A DNA stretch of 42,567 bases from an uncultured Coriobacteriales bacterium (GTDB lineage Bacteria > Actinomycetota > Coriobacteriia > Coriobacteriales > UMGS124): contig CAKUFZ010000014.1 in NCBI GenBank assembly GCA_934654475.1, positions 1 through 42,567 of the forward strand, given 5' to 3'. The number at the start of each line of letters is the position of its first letter. Position 1 is the first letter of the stretch. The position numbers and the translations under genes are program-made. The notes below the pieces were generated by a model. That model ran no database searches. It was not told where the DNA came from and saw only the letters and a list, made by a program, of their open reading frames with translations. Of the stretch, positions 1 through 8,337 are shown one piece after another.

Positions 1-13
1 AAAGCCGGAGGTC

Positions 14-62
14 ATCCACCCGCACAGCGGGTGGTTTACATGCCGCGGCTACGCGCGCGGCA
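14..62. other. Two adjacent hairpins at the left edge
   Basis: Two GC-rich inverted repeats follow each other. The first is CCACCCGC/GCGGGTGG around an ACA loop (about 16-34). The second is GCCGCG/CGCGGC (about 43-62). The first is followed by TTTA but not by a real T tract. The region lies beyond the rpsA terminator and contains no recognisable coding sequence. It could be the end of a mobile element of IS200/IS605 type, a REP-like element, or the terminator of a gene outside the window. The window edge prevents a decision. Confidence 0.35.
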
Positions 63-74
63 GACTGAAGTCAT

Positions 75-114
75 TAAAGAAGGGCGGGCTGCCCAAAAGC
101 AACCCGCCCAGCTA
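75..114 (-). terminator. Rho-independent terminator of rpsA
   Basis: On the minus strand a GGGCGGG stem (103-109) pairs with CCCGCCC (82-88) around a 14-nt loop. It is followed by TTCTTTAA. It lies about 50 bases past the rpsA stop, as expected for a terminator of that gene. Confidence 0.8.
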
Positions 115-163
115 AAATCAAGCTTCAGTGGTGGCCAAGCCTTGCCTGACCCCGTGAGAAAGC

Positions 164-1369
164 TTACTCAGCCTCGGTAGCCTCGACCTCGGCGGCAGGC
201 TCCTCAGCAGCGGCCTCCTCGGCCTTCTCGGCCTTGGGCTCCAGAGGAGTCACGGGCACGTCGATGCCGAGGGTCTCGGCAGCGGCCTTCATGGACAGGG
301 AGACGCGACGACGGTCGAGGTCGATCTCCATGACCTTGACGTGGACGGTCTCGCCGGCCTTGGTGACCTGGGAAGGCTGGTCAACGTGAGCCTTGGCCAT
401 CTCGGAGATGTGCACGAGGCCCTCGATGCCGTCGCCAAGCTCCACGAAGACGCCGAAGGGAACAAGCTTGGTGACCTTGCCCTCAACGATGGCACCCACG
501 GGGTACTTCTTGACGAGCGAACGCCACGGATCCTCGGTGGTCTGCTTGAGACCGAGGGAGATACGCTCGCGGTTCATATCGACGTCGAGCACCTCGACCT
601 CGACCTCCTGGCCGACCTTGACGACCTCGGAGGGATGGTTGACATGGTTCCAGGAGAGCTCGGAGATGTGGACCAGGCCGTCGATGCCGCCCAGGTCGAC
701 GAAAGCACCGAAGTCGACGATGGAGGACACGTTGCCCTTGAGGCGCATGCCGGGCTTGAGCTTGGCGAGAATCTCGCTGCGCTCCTCCTTGCGGGCCTCC
801 TCAAGCACGACGCGACGGGAGAGGACGACGTTGTTGCGGTTGCGGTCCATCTCGATGACGCGGGCCTCGATGCGGGTGCCCATGTAGGCGGTGAGGTCCT
901 TGACGCGACGCAGGTCGACGAGGGAGGCAGGCAGGAAGCCGCGCAGGCCGATGTCGAGGATAAGGCCGCCCTTGACGACCTCGATGACCTCGCCCTCCAC
1001 GTTCTGGCCAGCGTTGAACATCTCCTCGATGCGATTCCAGGCACGCTCGTACTCAGCGCGCTTCTTGGACAGGATCAGACGGCCGTCCTTGTCCTCCTTG
1101 GTGAGGACGAGGGCCTCGATCTCGTCGCCCATGGAGACGATGGTGCTGGGGTCGGCATCCTTGCGGATGGAAAGCTCACGGGCGGGGATGACACCCTCGG
1201 ACTTGTAGCCGATGTCCAGAAGGACCTCGTCATGACCGATCTTCACGACGGTGCCGTTGACCATGTCGCCTTCGTCGAAGTCGATGATCGTGTTGTCGAC
1301 GAGGTTGTTCATCTCGTTCTCGTCAACGACATCAAGAGAGAAGATCGAAGGATTCTTAAGCTCGCTCAA
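164..1369 (-). CDS. rpsA: 30S ribosomal protein S1 (four S1 domains)
   Basis: S1 binds single-stranded mRNA on the 30S subunit and helps initiation on weak or structured leaders. The 401-residue product has four S1/OB repeats, at about residues 32-100, 118-182, 204-272 and 289-358. Each carries the typical pattern, such as DFGAFVDLGGIDGLVHISEL in the third. Four domains is the usual actinobacterial form; the proteobacterial protein has six. The C-terminus is a low-complexity Ala/Glu tail of about 25 residues. The open frame runs upstream to 1561, but the added residues have no S1 character. A TTG at 1369 (reading LSELKNPSIF) has GGAAGG 8-9 bases upstream, so that start is chosen. The gene diverges from thrS. 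No confident promoter was found in the 242-bp gap. Confidence 0.95.
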   Translation of the reverse strand: MSELKNPSIFSLDVVDENEMNNLVDNTIIDFDEGDMVNGTVVKIGHDEVLLDIGYKSEGVIPARELSIRKDADPSTIVSMGDEIEALVLTKEDKDGRLILSKKRAEYERAWNRIEEMFNAGQNVEGEVIEVVKGGLILDIGLRGFLPASLVDLRRVKDLTAYMGTRIEARVIEMDRNRNNVVLSRRVVLEEARKEERSEILAKLKPGMRLKGNVSSIVDFGAFVDLGGIDGLVHISELSWNHVNHPSEVVKVGQEVEVEVLDVDMNRERISLGLKQTTEDPWRSLVKKYPVGAIVEGKVTKLVPFGVFVELGDGIEGLVHISEMAKAHVDQPSQVTKAGETVHVKVMEIDLDRRRVSLSMKAAAETLGIDVPVTPLEPKAEKAEEAAAEEPAAEVEATEAE

Positions 1370-1561
1370 GGGTTGATCCCTTCCAAACTGTGGTCCCGCC
1401 AAGCTTTGGGCGACCCGAACGCGAAGACCCATTCCTCGCACGGGACGACCGGCCCGCAAGACCGATATCGTCAAGGCACGTGCCCCATGCACATGCGTCG
1501 TTAAAGATACGACATTTTCAAGGGATGTATCATCAAGAGTGCTCTCTAGATGCAAAAGCAA

Positions 1562-1603
1562 TAAAATCTCTCACATACGAACCATCCGATACCGCGAAGG
1601 GGA
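1562..1603 (+). promoter_or_regulatory. Candidate -10 element and ribosome binding site of thrS
   Basis: TAAAAT at 1562-1567 is a 5/6 match to a sigma-A -10 box, but no good -35 is visible at 16-18 bases. GAAGGGGAG at about 1596-1604 is a clear Shine-Dalgarno that fixes the thrS ATG at 1612. The leader is too short and lacks the terminator and GGTGG parts needed for a T-box. Confidence 0.35.
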
Positions 1604-1611
1604 GTTATCCA

Positions 1612-3396
1612 ATGAACATCGTGCACGCAGACGGATCCGTTGCCGAGTGCCCTGCTGAAGAGGAGCTGCAGGTCATTCGCCACACGGCCGCCCACATTCT
1701 GGCCCAGGCAGTCAAGCGCCTCTACCCGCAGGCGCACTTCGGCTACGGCCCGGCCACCGAGAAGGGCTTCTATTACGACATCGACCTGGGCGACACCAAG
1801 CTCGGTGACGAGGACCTCGCCGCCATCGAGGCCGAGATGCGCAAGATCGTGAAGGAGAACCTCCCGATCAAGCCCTCCATCCTGCCCCGCGAGGAGGCCA
1901 TCGCCCTCATGCAGGAGCGTGGCGAGTGCTACAAGGTCGAGCACATCGCCGACCTGCCCGAAGACGCCCAGATCAGCTTCTTCACCCAGGGCGAGTACGT
2001 CGACATGTGCACCGGCCCGCACCTTCGTTACACCAAGGCCCTCAAGGCTTTCAAGCTGCTTTCCATCTCCGGCGCCTACTGGAAGAACAACGCCGAGAAC
2101 AAGATGCTCACCCGCATCCACGGCACCGCCTTCGCCACGCAGGCCGAGCTCGACGAGCACCTGCAGAAGCTGGCCGAGGCCGCTGAGCGCGACCACCGCA
2201 AGATCGGTCGTGAGATGCACCTCTTCATGACCGACGACCTGGTGGGCAAGGGCCTGCCCATGTTCCTCCCCAACGGCTACGTCGTCTGGCAGCAGCTCGA
2301 GACCTACATCCGCGACAAGGAGACGGCCCTGGGCTACCAGCACGTCCTCACGCCCTGCGTGGGCACCGTGGACCTGTACCGCACGAGCGGCCACTGGGAC
2401 CACTACAAGGAGAACATGTTCCCGCCCATGGAGATGGAGGGCGAGAACTTCGTCCTTCGCCCCATGAACTGCCCGCACCACATGATGATCTACGCCAACC
2501 AGCCCCACTCCTACAAGGAGCTGCCCATCCGTCTGGCCGAGATCGCGCACGACTTCCGCTACGAGGCCTCCGGAACGCTCAAGGGCATCGAGCGCGGCCG
2601 TCACTTCTGCCAGAACGACTCGCACATCTTCGTGACCCCCGACCAGATCAAGGCCGAGGTCGCGGGCGTATGCGACCTCATCTTCAGCGTCTACAAGGAC
2701 TTTGGCATCACCGATTACCGCTGCGTCCTTTCGCTGCGCGACCCTGAGGACAAGCACAAGTACCATCAGGACGACGAGATGTGGGAGAAGGCCGAGGGCG
2801 CCCTTCGCGAGGTTCTGACCGAGCTGGGCATCCACTTCACCGAGGAGATCGGCGAGGCCGCCTTCTACGGCCCCAAGCTCGACGTCAACGTCCAGCCCGC
2901 CGTGGGCAACGAGTACACCCTGTCCACCTGCCAGCTCGACTTCTGCCTGCCGGCAAAGTTCGACCTGAAGTACGTCGACAAGGACGGCTCCGAGAAGACC
3001 CCCGTCGTGCTGCACCGCGCCATTCTGGGCTCGCTCGACCGCTTCATGGCCTACCTCATCGAGGAGACCAAGGGCCGCTTCCCCACGTGGCTTGCCCCCG
3101 TGCAGGTCAAGGTCCTGCCCATCTCCGAGAAGACCCACGAGTACGCCAACGCGGCCTACGACCGCCTTCGCGCCATGGGCGTGCGCGTGCAGATTGACGA
3201 CCGCTCCGAGACGATCGGCTACAAGATCCGCGAGGCTCGCCAGGTCGACCGCGTGCCCTACATGCTCGTCATTGGCGAGAAGGAGGTCGAGGCCGGCCTC
3301 GTAGCCGTGCGCGACCGCGCGACCGACAAGACGCAGACCATGACGATGGACGAGTTCTGCGACAAGCTTGCCAAGGAGATCGCCGAGCGCGCCTAA
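1612..3396 (+). CDS. thrS: Threonyl-tRNA synthetase, short form lacking the TGS domain
   Basis: This enzyme charges tRNA-Thr with threonine. The 594-residue protein starts directly at the editing (N2) domain. That domain has H24-x3-H28 (RHTAAH) and C133-x3-H137 (DMCTGPH), the zinc-binding-type residues of the editing site. The class II core follows with RPMNCPHH (C287 as zinc ligand), a motif 2 region RGRHFCQNDSHIF and motif 3 LHRAILGSLDRF. An anticodon-binding domain fills the last 100 residues. Usual ThrRS is about 640 residues with an N-terminal TGS domain; here only about 20 residues precede the editing domain. The open frame extends to 1390 but the upstream residues are not TGS-like. The ATG at 1612 has a strong GAAGGGGAG. 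It is the only plus-strand gene in the window. Confidence 0.95.
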   Translation: MNIVHADGSVAECPAEEELQVIRHTAAHILAQAVKRLYPQAHFGYGPATEKGFYYDIDLGDTKLGDEDLAAIEAEMRKIVKENLPIKPSILPREEAIALMQERGECYKVEHIADLPEDAQISFFTQGEYVDMCTGPHLRYTKALKAFKLLSISGAYWKNNAENKMLTRIHGTAFATQAELDEHLQKLAEAAERDHRKIGREMHLFMTDDLVGKGLPMFLPNGYVVWQQLETYIRDKETALGYQHVLTPCVGTVDLYRTSGHWDHYKENMFPPMEMEGENFVLRPMNCPHHMMIYANQPHSYKELPIRLAEIAHDFRYEASGTLKGIERGRHFCQNDSHIFVTPDQIKAEVAGVCDLIFSVYKDFGITDYRCVLSLRDPEDKHKYHQDDEMWEKAEGALREVLTELGIHFTEEIGEAAFYGPKLDVNVQPAVGNEYTLSTCQLDFCLPAKFDLKYVDKDGSEKTPVVLHRAILGSLDRFMAYLIEETKGRFPTWLAPVQVKVLPISEKTHEYANAAYDRLRAMGVRVQIDDRSETIGYKIREARQVDRVPYMLVIGEKEVEAGLVAVRDRATDKTQTMTMDEFCDKLAKEIAERA

Positions 3397-3440
3397 GCCG
3401 CAACGCGATCGCAGCTTGCGGTGCAAGACATAGCCTGATG

Positions 3441-3474
3441 GAGAAGGGGGCCGCAAGGTCCCCTTCTTTTTTGT
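3441..3474 (+). terminator. Rho-independent terminator of thrS
   Basis: GAAGGGG pairs with CCCCTTC around a short loop and is followed by TTTTTT. It lies 45 bases after the thrS stop. The rest of the gap to 3610 shows nothing recognisable. Confidence 0.85.
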
Positions 3475-3610
3475 ATGCGACCCCTACGGGAAACACCTGC
3501 CCGATCGCTCAAAGCAAGGCGCACCACAGTGCGACGCATGACCGCTTCCCATTTCGGCCAGTAGCGAGTCAAACAAAGCGGGGTATCCACCGACAGATTG
3601 CGTCGCGCAT

Positions 3611-3642
3611 ATTAAAAAGGCCCCTTGCGGGGCCTTTTTACT
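3611..3642 (-). terminator. Bidirectional terminator
   Basis: A near-perfect palindrome, AAAAAGGCCCC-TTGC-GGGGCCTTTTT, has T tracts on both strands. On the minus strand it ends the valS-folC-zinc-ribbon unit. On the plus strand it backs up the thrS terminator. Confidence 0.88.
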
Positions 3643-3675
3643 TTCATGCTATGAGAAGAGCCTTGCAGCGCTGCC

Positions 3676-4107
3676 TTAGCGGACGTGCGTCCTGCAGTAG
3701 GGGCACACCTGCCAGTCGGCATCGAGCGGACGGTGGCAGTTGGGGCAGACATTGCGCACCTGGGTGTCACAGATGGGGCACACGATGAAGTCGCGGTCGA
3801 TGTGCGCGCCACAGGTGGGGCAAGAACCGTAGTGCTGCAGCTCGTGCTCGCGCAGGGCAATCTCAAGCTCCTGCTCATCGCGGTCGATGGCATAGGAGGA
3901 GGGACGCAGCACCAGGTAGGCCACAAGACCCGCAAGCGGGACGATGGAGACGATGCCCCATGCCCACCATGCCGCCGAGCCACGGGCGCGCGCGTCCTTG
4001 ATGACGTAGAGAATCGACAGGAGATAGAGGAAGACGATGATCACGCCGATGAGCGTGAGAACCATCTGGACCTGCGGGGTAAAGAGTATGTTGATGAGTT
4101 CAGACAT
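3676..4107 (-). CDS. Membrane protein with double zinc ribbon
   Basis: This is a 143-residue protein of unknown function. Two hydrophobic segments lie at about residues 14-36 and 48-68. They resemble the N-terminal membrane region of phospholipase D-nuclease-like proteins, but no phospholipase domain follows. A charged linker (DRDEQELEIALREHEL) leads to two back-to-back zinc ribbons with CPTC...CPIC and CPNC...CPYC, eight cysteines in all. The likely arrangement is a small membrane anchor presenting a cytoplasmic zinc-binding tail. The ATG at 4107 has AAAGGA upstream; an in-frame ATG at 4221 would reach into folC. The gene is last after valS and folC and is closed by a terminator, so it is probably co-transcribed. 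Nothing visible links it to folate or valine. Confidence 0.8.
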   Translation of the reverse strand: MSELINILFTPQVQMVLTLIGVIIVFLYLLSILYVIKDARARGSAAWWAWGIVSIVPLAGLVAYLVLRPSSYAIDRDEQELEIALREHELQHYGSCPTCGAHIDRDFIVCPICDTQVRNVCPNCHRPLDADWQVCPYCRTHVR

Positions 4108-4151
4108 CAGCGATCCTTTCGAAAGACACTGATAGCGGATTGTACCAAAAG

Positions 4152-5573
4152 CTACGCGAGAATCGCGGCTATCTCCCCTATCAACGTAATCGTTCCGCAG
4201 GCAATGAAAGATTCTCCACACAAAGCGTCGAGTGCAGAGCGGGCATCCCCATACACAGCGGCAGGTTTGACCCCGCAGAGGCTCTCGATCTCAGCCGCAA
4301 GGTCGACTGCCGGGAAGGCACGGACACTGTCGGATTGCGTCACCACAACACGGTTGAAGAGCGGCACGACGCGCTCAACGATGCCCGCATGGTCCTTGTC
4401 GGCCAGCGCGCCGATGAGAAGCGTGGGGCGGCTTGCCGCATCGGGGAACGCCGCGCGCACCGCATCGCAGAACGCCTCGGCCGACTGAGGGTTGTGACAC
4501 GCGTCGACGATGGCGAGAGGCTCGGTGCGAAGCGTCTGGAAGCGCCCCGGTACAGGACAGGCCAGAAGGGCCTGACGCGCAACGGCGGCAGGAATGGGCC
4601 TGGCAAGAACCGCCGTGGCAAGAGAAAGCGCGCATGCGGCGTTTTGGGGCTGATAGATGGGCCCGCGCACCGTCATCTGCGGGTAATCGGCCTCAATGAA
4701 GCCGACGTCGGGAACGTCGACCGCCACGTGCACGTCAAAGGAGACGACACCCTCGTCACCCGCACTCGCATGGACGGCAAACGTCGTGAGGTCGGCCTCG
4801 GAGGCGAGAAAATCGGGGTCGCATGCAACGGGATGGTCGGCATCCGACACGACGCAGGGCCTGACATCGGTGTCTTCGCAGCGCTCGGAGACGACCTCGA
4901 GCACCTCGGCGGGACTCACTGCCGAGGGGCCGAGCACAACCGGAATCCCGGGATGGATGACGGCGGCCTTCTCGCGGGCAATCTTGGCGAGCGTGTCGCC
5001 CAGAATCGCCGTATGGTCAAGGGCGACACCCGTAAGCGCGCAGCCAACCGTGGGAACGGCGCTCGTCGCGTCCCAACGACCACCCAGCCCGACCTCCAAG
5101 ACGGCGTAGTTCACGCCCTCAAGCGCATACATCACAAGTGCCGCCGCAGTGAGGAGCTCGAACTCCGTGACACCTTGAGCGCGCATGTCCTCATCGCGAG
5201 CAGCAATGCGCTCCCAGGCGGCAAGGGCATAGCTCACGCCGAGGGCGAAGAGCTCCTCCCCCACCGGCTCACCGTCGACCTCCACGCGCTCCGTGTAGCT
5301 CACAAGGTGCGGGCTCGTGTAAAGGCCGACCTTGCGGCCCTGCGCATGGAGCAGGGCCGCAGTGTAGCGCGACGTCGACGTCTTGCCGTTGGTGCCGGCC
5401 ACCTGAACGCACTCATAGGAGTACTCAGGATGGCCGAGCTCGGCAAGCAAGCAGCGAATCGGCGCAAGCGACGGGTCGATGCCGAATCGCAACGACGCCT
5501 CGATACGCTCTATGGCCTGCGCAAAGGGCAGCCTTTCGGCTGCCTGAAGCGCGAAAGGACTAGCCCAGCTCAC
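4152..5573 (-). CDS. folC: Folylpolyglutamate synthase / dihydrofolate synthase
   Basis: A Mur-ligase-family enzyme that adds glutamate to folates and, in many bacteria, also makes dihydrofolate from dihydropteroate. The 473-residue product has the P-loop GTNGKTS at residues 60-66. It also has the family segments SPHLVSYTERV, EVGLGGRWDATSA (the glycine-rich omega region) and DHTAILGDTLAKIAREKA. DACHNPQSAEA lies in the C-terminal glutamate-binding domain. The open frame continues upstream through the end of valS, but that part is a shadow of valS. The GTG at 5573 lies inside the last codons of valS and has GGAGG nine bases upstream, so translation is probably coupled to valS. Sequence alone does not say whether it is mono- or bifunctional. 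Confidence 0.93.
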   Translation of the reverse strand: MSWASPFALQAAERLPFAQAIERIEASLRFGIDPSLAPIRCLLAELGHPEYSYECVQVAGTNGKTSTSRYTAALLHAQGRKVGLYTSPHLVSYTERVEVDGEPVGEELFALGVSYALAAWERIAARDEDMRAQGVTEFELLTAAALVMYALEGVNYAVLEVGLGGRWDATSAVPTVGCALTGVALDHTAILGDTLAKIAREKAAVIHPGIPVVLGPSAVSPAEVLEVVSERCEDTDVRPCVVSDADHPVACDPDFLASEADLTTFAVHASAGDEGVVSFDVHVAVDVPDVGFIEADYPQMTVRGPIYQPQNAACALSLATAVLARPIPAAVARQALLACPVPGRFQTLRTEPLAIVDACHNPQSAEAFCDAVRAAFPDAASRPTLLIGALADKDHAGIVERVVPLFNRVVVTQSDSVRAFPAVDLAAEIESLCGVKPAAVYGDARSALDALCGESFIACGTITLIGEIAAILA

Positions 5574-8241
5574 TGATCTGTGCCTCCAGAACGGCGATGG
5601 ATTCGGCAAGAGCAGCCTTGCGCTCCTGCTTGGCGGCAATGACCTCAGGGGCAGCCTTGGCGACGAAGCCGGGGTTGGAAAGCGTCTTCTCGACACCTGC
5701 CAGCTCCTTCTTCTGAGCCTCGACCTGCTTGGTGAGGCGCGCGGCCTCGGCACCCAGGTCGACAAGGCCGGCGAGCTCGATGAACATCTCGAGGCCGGAC
5801 TCGACGCTCATGACCGAGCCTGCGGGCTTGGCGATGTCGACGCCCACGGTGAGGTTGGAGAGACGGCCCATCTCGCAGACCGTGGCCAGCTGCGCCTGAA
5901 GTCGAGCGCAGTCCTGCTCAGCGGCACGCACGCAGACGTTGAGCTCCTGCTTGGGCGAAATGGCGTAACGGGCCCTGGTGGAACGAGCGGCGCCCACGAC
6001 GGCGCGGAGCAGCTCGAAGGAGCGCTCGACCTCCTCGTCGATCCAGCCCTCGTAATCCTCGGGCTTGGGCCAAGCGGCGAGCATGAGCATCTCGGAGGTC
6101 TCGTCGGCGCAATGGGGAAGCTGGCGCCAGATGAACTCCGTGACGAACGGCATGACAGGGTGAAGCAGGCGCAGCGAGGCGTCGAGGACAAAGAGCAGGT
6201 TGCTCAGAACCTGTGCGCGCTGCGGGCCCTCGGCACGCATCGGGGCCTTGCAGCACTCGATGTACCAGTCGCACAGCTCGTTCCAGAAGAACGAGTACAG
6301 GGCGCGGGCGTAGTCGGCGAAGAGGTACTCGTCAAGCAGGGCGGGCACGTCGCGCACGAGCTTGCCCAGACGCGAGAAGATCCAGGCGTCGGCGTTGGAC
6401 TGCACCTTGGGATCAAGGCGCTCGAAGCCCTCCTCGATGTTGGAGAGCACGAAGCGGCTCGCGTTGTAGATCTTCGTGACGAACGCCTTGGCAGCCTCGG
6501 TGCGGGGCGACCCCAGGAACTCCTTCGTCTTCTTGTCGATGTCGGCGTCGAAGCGCACGTCCTGGTTCGTGGTGACCAGACCGAGCAGGCCAAAGCGCAT
6601 TGCGTCGGCGCCGTACATGCGCATGAGGTCCATGGGGTCGACGCCGTTGCCCTTGGACTTGGACATACGGCTGCCGTCCTTGGCCAGAATCGTGGGATAG
6701 ATGACGACGTCATGGAAGGGAATCTCGTGCGTGAAGTACAGCGAGCTCATGACCATGCGGGCAACCCACAGGGCGATGATGTCGCGGGCGGTGACGAGGG
6801 CACGCGTGGGATGGTGCTCGGCAAGCTCGGTCGTGTCGTCGGGCCAACCCTGCGTCGCAAAGGTCCACAGCTGGCTGGAGAACCAGGTGTCAAGCACGTT
6901 CTCGTCCTGATGCACGTGATGGCCGCCGCACTTGGGGCACACGTCCACGTCGTCCATGAGGGCGTCTTCCCAGCCGCAGTCCTCGCAGTAGAAAACGGGG
7001 ATGCGGTGGCCCCACCACAGCTGGCGCGAGATGCACCAGTCCTTGAGGTTCTCCATCCAGGTGAGGTAGGTCTGCTCCCAGCGCTGCGGGTGAAAGCTCA
7101 CCTCGCCGGACTTCACGACGTCGGTGGCCGGGCCCTTGAGCTTGTCGACGGCGACAAACCACTGCTCGGAGAGCCAAGGCTCGAGCGTAGAGTCGCAACG
7201 ATAGCAATGCATGACCGAGTGCTCGATGTCCTCGATATGGTCGAGCAGGCCGTGCTCCTCAAACCATGCCACAACGGCCTCGCGGGCCTCGTCGCGGGTC
7301 ATGCCGGTGAACTCGCCATAGCCCTCGACCACAACGGCATGCTCGTCGAAGATGTTGATCTTGGGCAGGTCGTGGGCGGTGCCCATGGCGTAGTCGTTGG
7401 GGTCGTGAGCCGGGGTCACCTTGACGAAGCCGGAGCCAAAGTCAGCGTCGACGTGGTAGTCGGAGAAGATCGGAATCTCACGGTTGACGATGGGCAGCAT
7501 GACCGTCTTGCCCACGAACTTCGCCTTATCGGGATCGGAGGGGCTCACGGCAACGCCGGTGTCGCCCAGCATCGTCTCGGGACGCGTGGTGGCCACGACG
7601 ATGTACTCGACGCCGTCGACGGGCTCAGTGAGCGGGTAACGCAGGTGCCAAAGATGCGAAGGCTCGCTGCGGTACTCGGCTTCGTCGTCGGAGATGGCTG
7701 TGGTGCAGTTGGGGCACCAGTTCACGATACGCTTGCCACGGTAGATGAGGCCGTCGTGGTACCAGTCGCAGAAGACCTTGCGCACCGCCTTGGCGTAGCC
7801 GGGGTCCATGGTGAAACGCTCGCCCTCAAAGTCGACCGAGCAGCCCATGCGCTTGATCTGGTCGACAATGATGCCGCCGTACTCATGCGTCCAGTCCCAG
7901 CAGGCGTCGATGAACTTCTCGCGGCCGATCTCGAGGCGCGAGATACCCTCGGACTTGAGCTTCTTGTCCACCTTGGTCTGGGTCGCGATGCCGGCGTGGT
8001 CGGTACCGAGGATCCAACGGGTGGAGTAGCCCTTCATGCGGTTGTAGCGAACGATGGTGTCCTGGATGGTGTCGTCGAGGGCGTGGCCCATGTGGAGCAT
8101 GCCCGTGACGTTGGGAGGGGGAATGGTGACGGTGCAGTCGCCCACACCCTTGGAGCGACGGTAGGCGCCGGCTTCCATCCACATGTCGATAAGCTGGGGT
8201 TCCACCTCTTGCGGGTCGTAGTTCTTGGGCATCTCTTCCAC
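5560..8241 (-). CDS. valS: Valyl-tRNA synthetase
   Basis: Charges tRNA-Val. The 893-residue class I enzyme has the HIGH-type motif PPNVTGMLHMGHA near residue 45 and a KMSKS motif in DGSRMSKSKGNG near residue 525. Between them lies the CP1 editing domain (TTRPETMLGDTGVAV). A zinc-binding-like insert (CEDCGWEDALMDDVDVCPKCGG) follows. The C-terminus is a coiled-coil arm of about 65 residues rich in Lys, Glu and Ala, typical of ValRS. The start is a GTG at 8241 with AAGGAG five bases upstream; an ATG three codons later is possible. There is no T-box in front. It heads a unit with folC and the zinc-ribbon gene. Confidence 0.96.
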   Translation of the reverse strand: MEEMPKNYDPQEVEPQLIDMWMEAGAYRRSKGVGDCTVTIPPPNVTGMLHMGHALDDTIQDTIVRYNRMKGYSTRWILGTDHAGIATQTKVDKKLKSEGISRLEIGREKFIDACWDWTHEYGGIIVDQIKRMGCSVDFEGERFTMDPGYAKAVRKVFCDWYHDGLIYRGKRIVNWCPNCTTAISDDEAEYRSEPSHLWHLRYPLTEPVDGVEYIVVATTRPETMLGDTGVAVSPSDPDKAKFVGKTVMLPIVNREIPIFSDYHVDADFGSGFVKVTPAHDPNDYAMGTAHDLPKINIFDEHAVVVEGYGEFTGMTRDEAREAVVAWFEEHGLLDHIEDIEHSVMHCYRCDSTLEPWLSEQWFVAVDKLKGPATDVVKSGEVSFHPQRWEQTYLTWMENLKDWCISRQLWWGHRIPVFYCEDCGWEDALMDDVDVCPKCGGHHVHQDENVLDTWFSSQLWTFATQGWPDDTTELAEHHPTRALVTARDIIALWVARMVMSSLYFTHEIPFHDVVIYPTILAKDGSRMSKSKGNGVDPMDLMRMYGADAMRFGLLGLVTTNQDVRFDADIDKKTKEFLGSPRTEAAKAFVTKIYNASRFVLSNIEEGFERLDPKVQSNADAWIFSRLGKLVRDVPALLDEYLFADYARALYSFFWNELCDWYIECCKAPMRAEGPQRAQVLSNLLFVLDASLRLLHPVMPFVTEFIWRQLPHCADETSEMLMLAAWPKPEDYEGWIDEEVERSFELLRAVVGAARSTRARYAISPKQELNVCVRAAEQDCARLQAQLATVCEMGRLSNLTVGVDIAKPAGSVMSVESGLEMFIELAGLVDLGAEAARLTKQVEAQKKELAGVEKTLSNPGFVAKAAPEVIAAKQERKAALAESIAVLEAQISELG

Positions 8242-8287
8242 GATGGCTCCTTAACGCTAGGTTGCGGTTTGCAAAGGCGTTGATATC

Positions 8288-8323
8288 AAAAATGCCCGGG
8301 GGCAGGGCGCCTCCCGGGCATGG
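8288..8323 (-). terminator. Terminator downstream of clpX
   Basis: On the minus strand TGCCCGGG pairs with CCCGGGCA around a GC-rich loop and is followed by TTTTTGATA. It lies between clpX and valS and ends the clpP-clpX transcript. Confidence 0.85.
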
Positions 8324-8337
8324 ACGTGCGAAATCGC

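Noticed and set aside
341..1504. Long plus-strand open frame of 387 codons antisense to rpsA
   Set aside because: It is a shadow of rpsA. Its composition follows the complementary codons and it has no ribosome binding site or family pattern.
1580..1604. ACCGCG followed by AAGGGG just before thrS, suggesting a T-box
   Set aside because: Only the ACCGCG part matches. The GGTGG half, the terminator and Stem I features are all missing and the leader is too short.
1546..3456. Minus-strand open frame of 636 codons opposite thrS
   Set aside because: High-GC antisense frame of a real gene; His/Val/Leu/Gly-rich with no motif.
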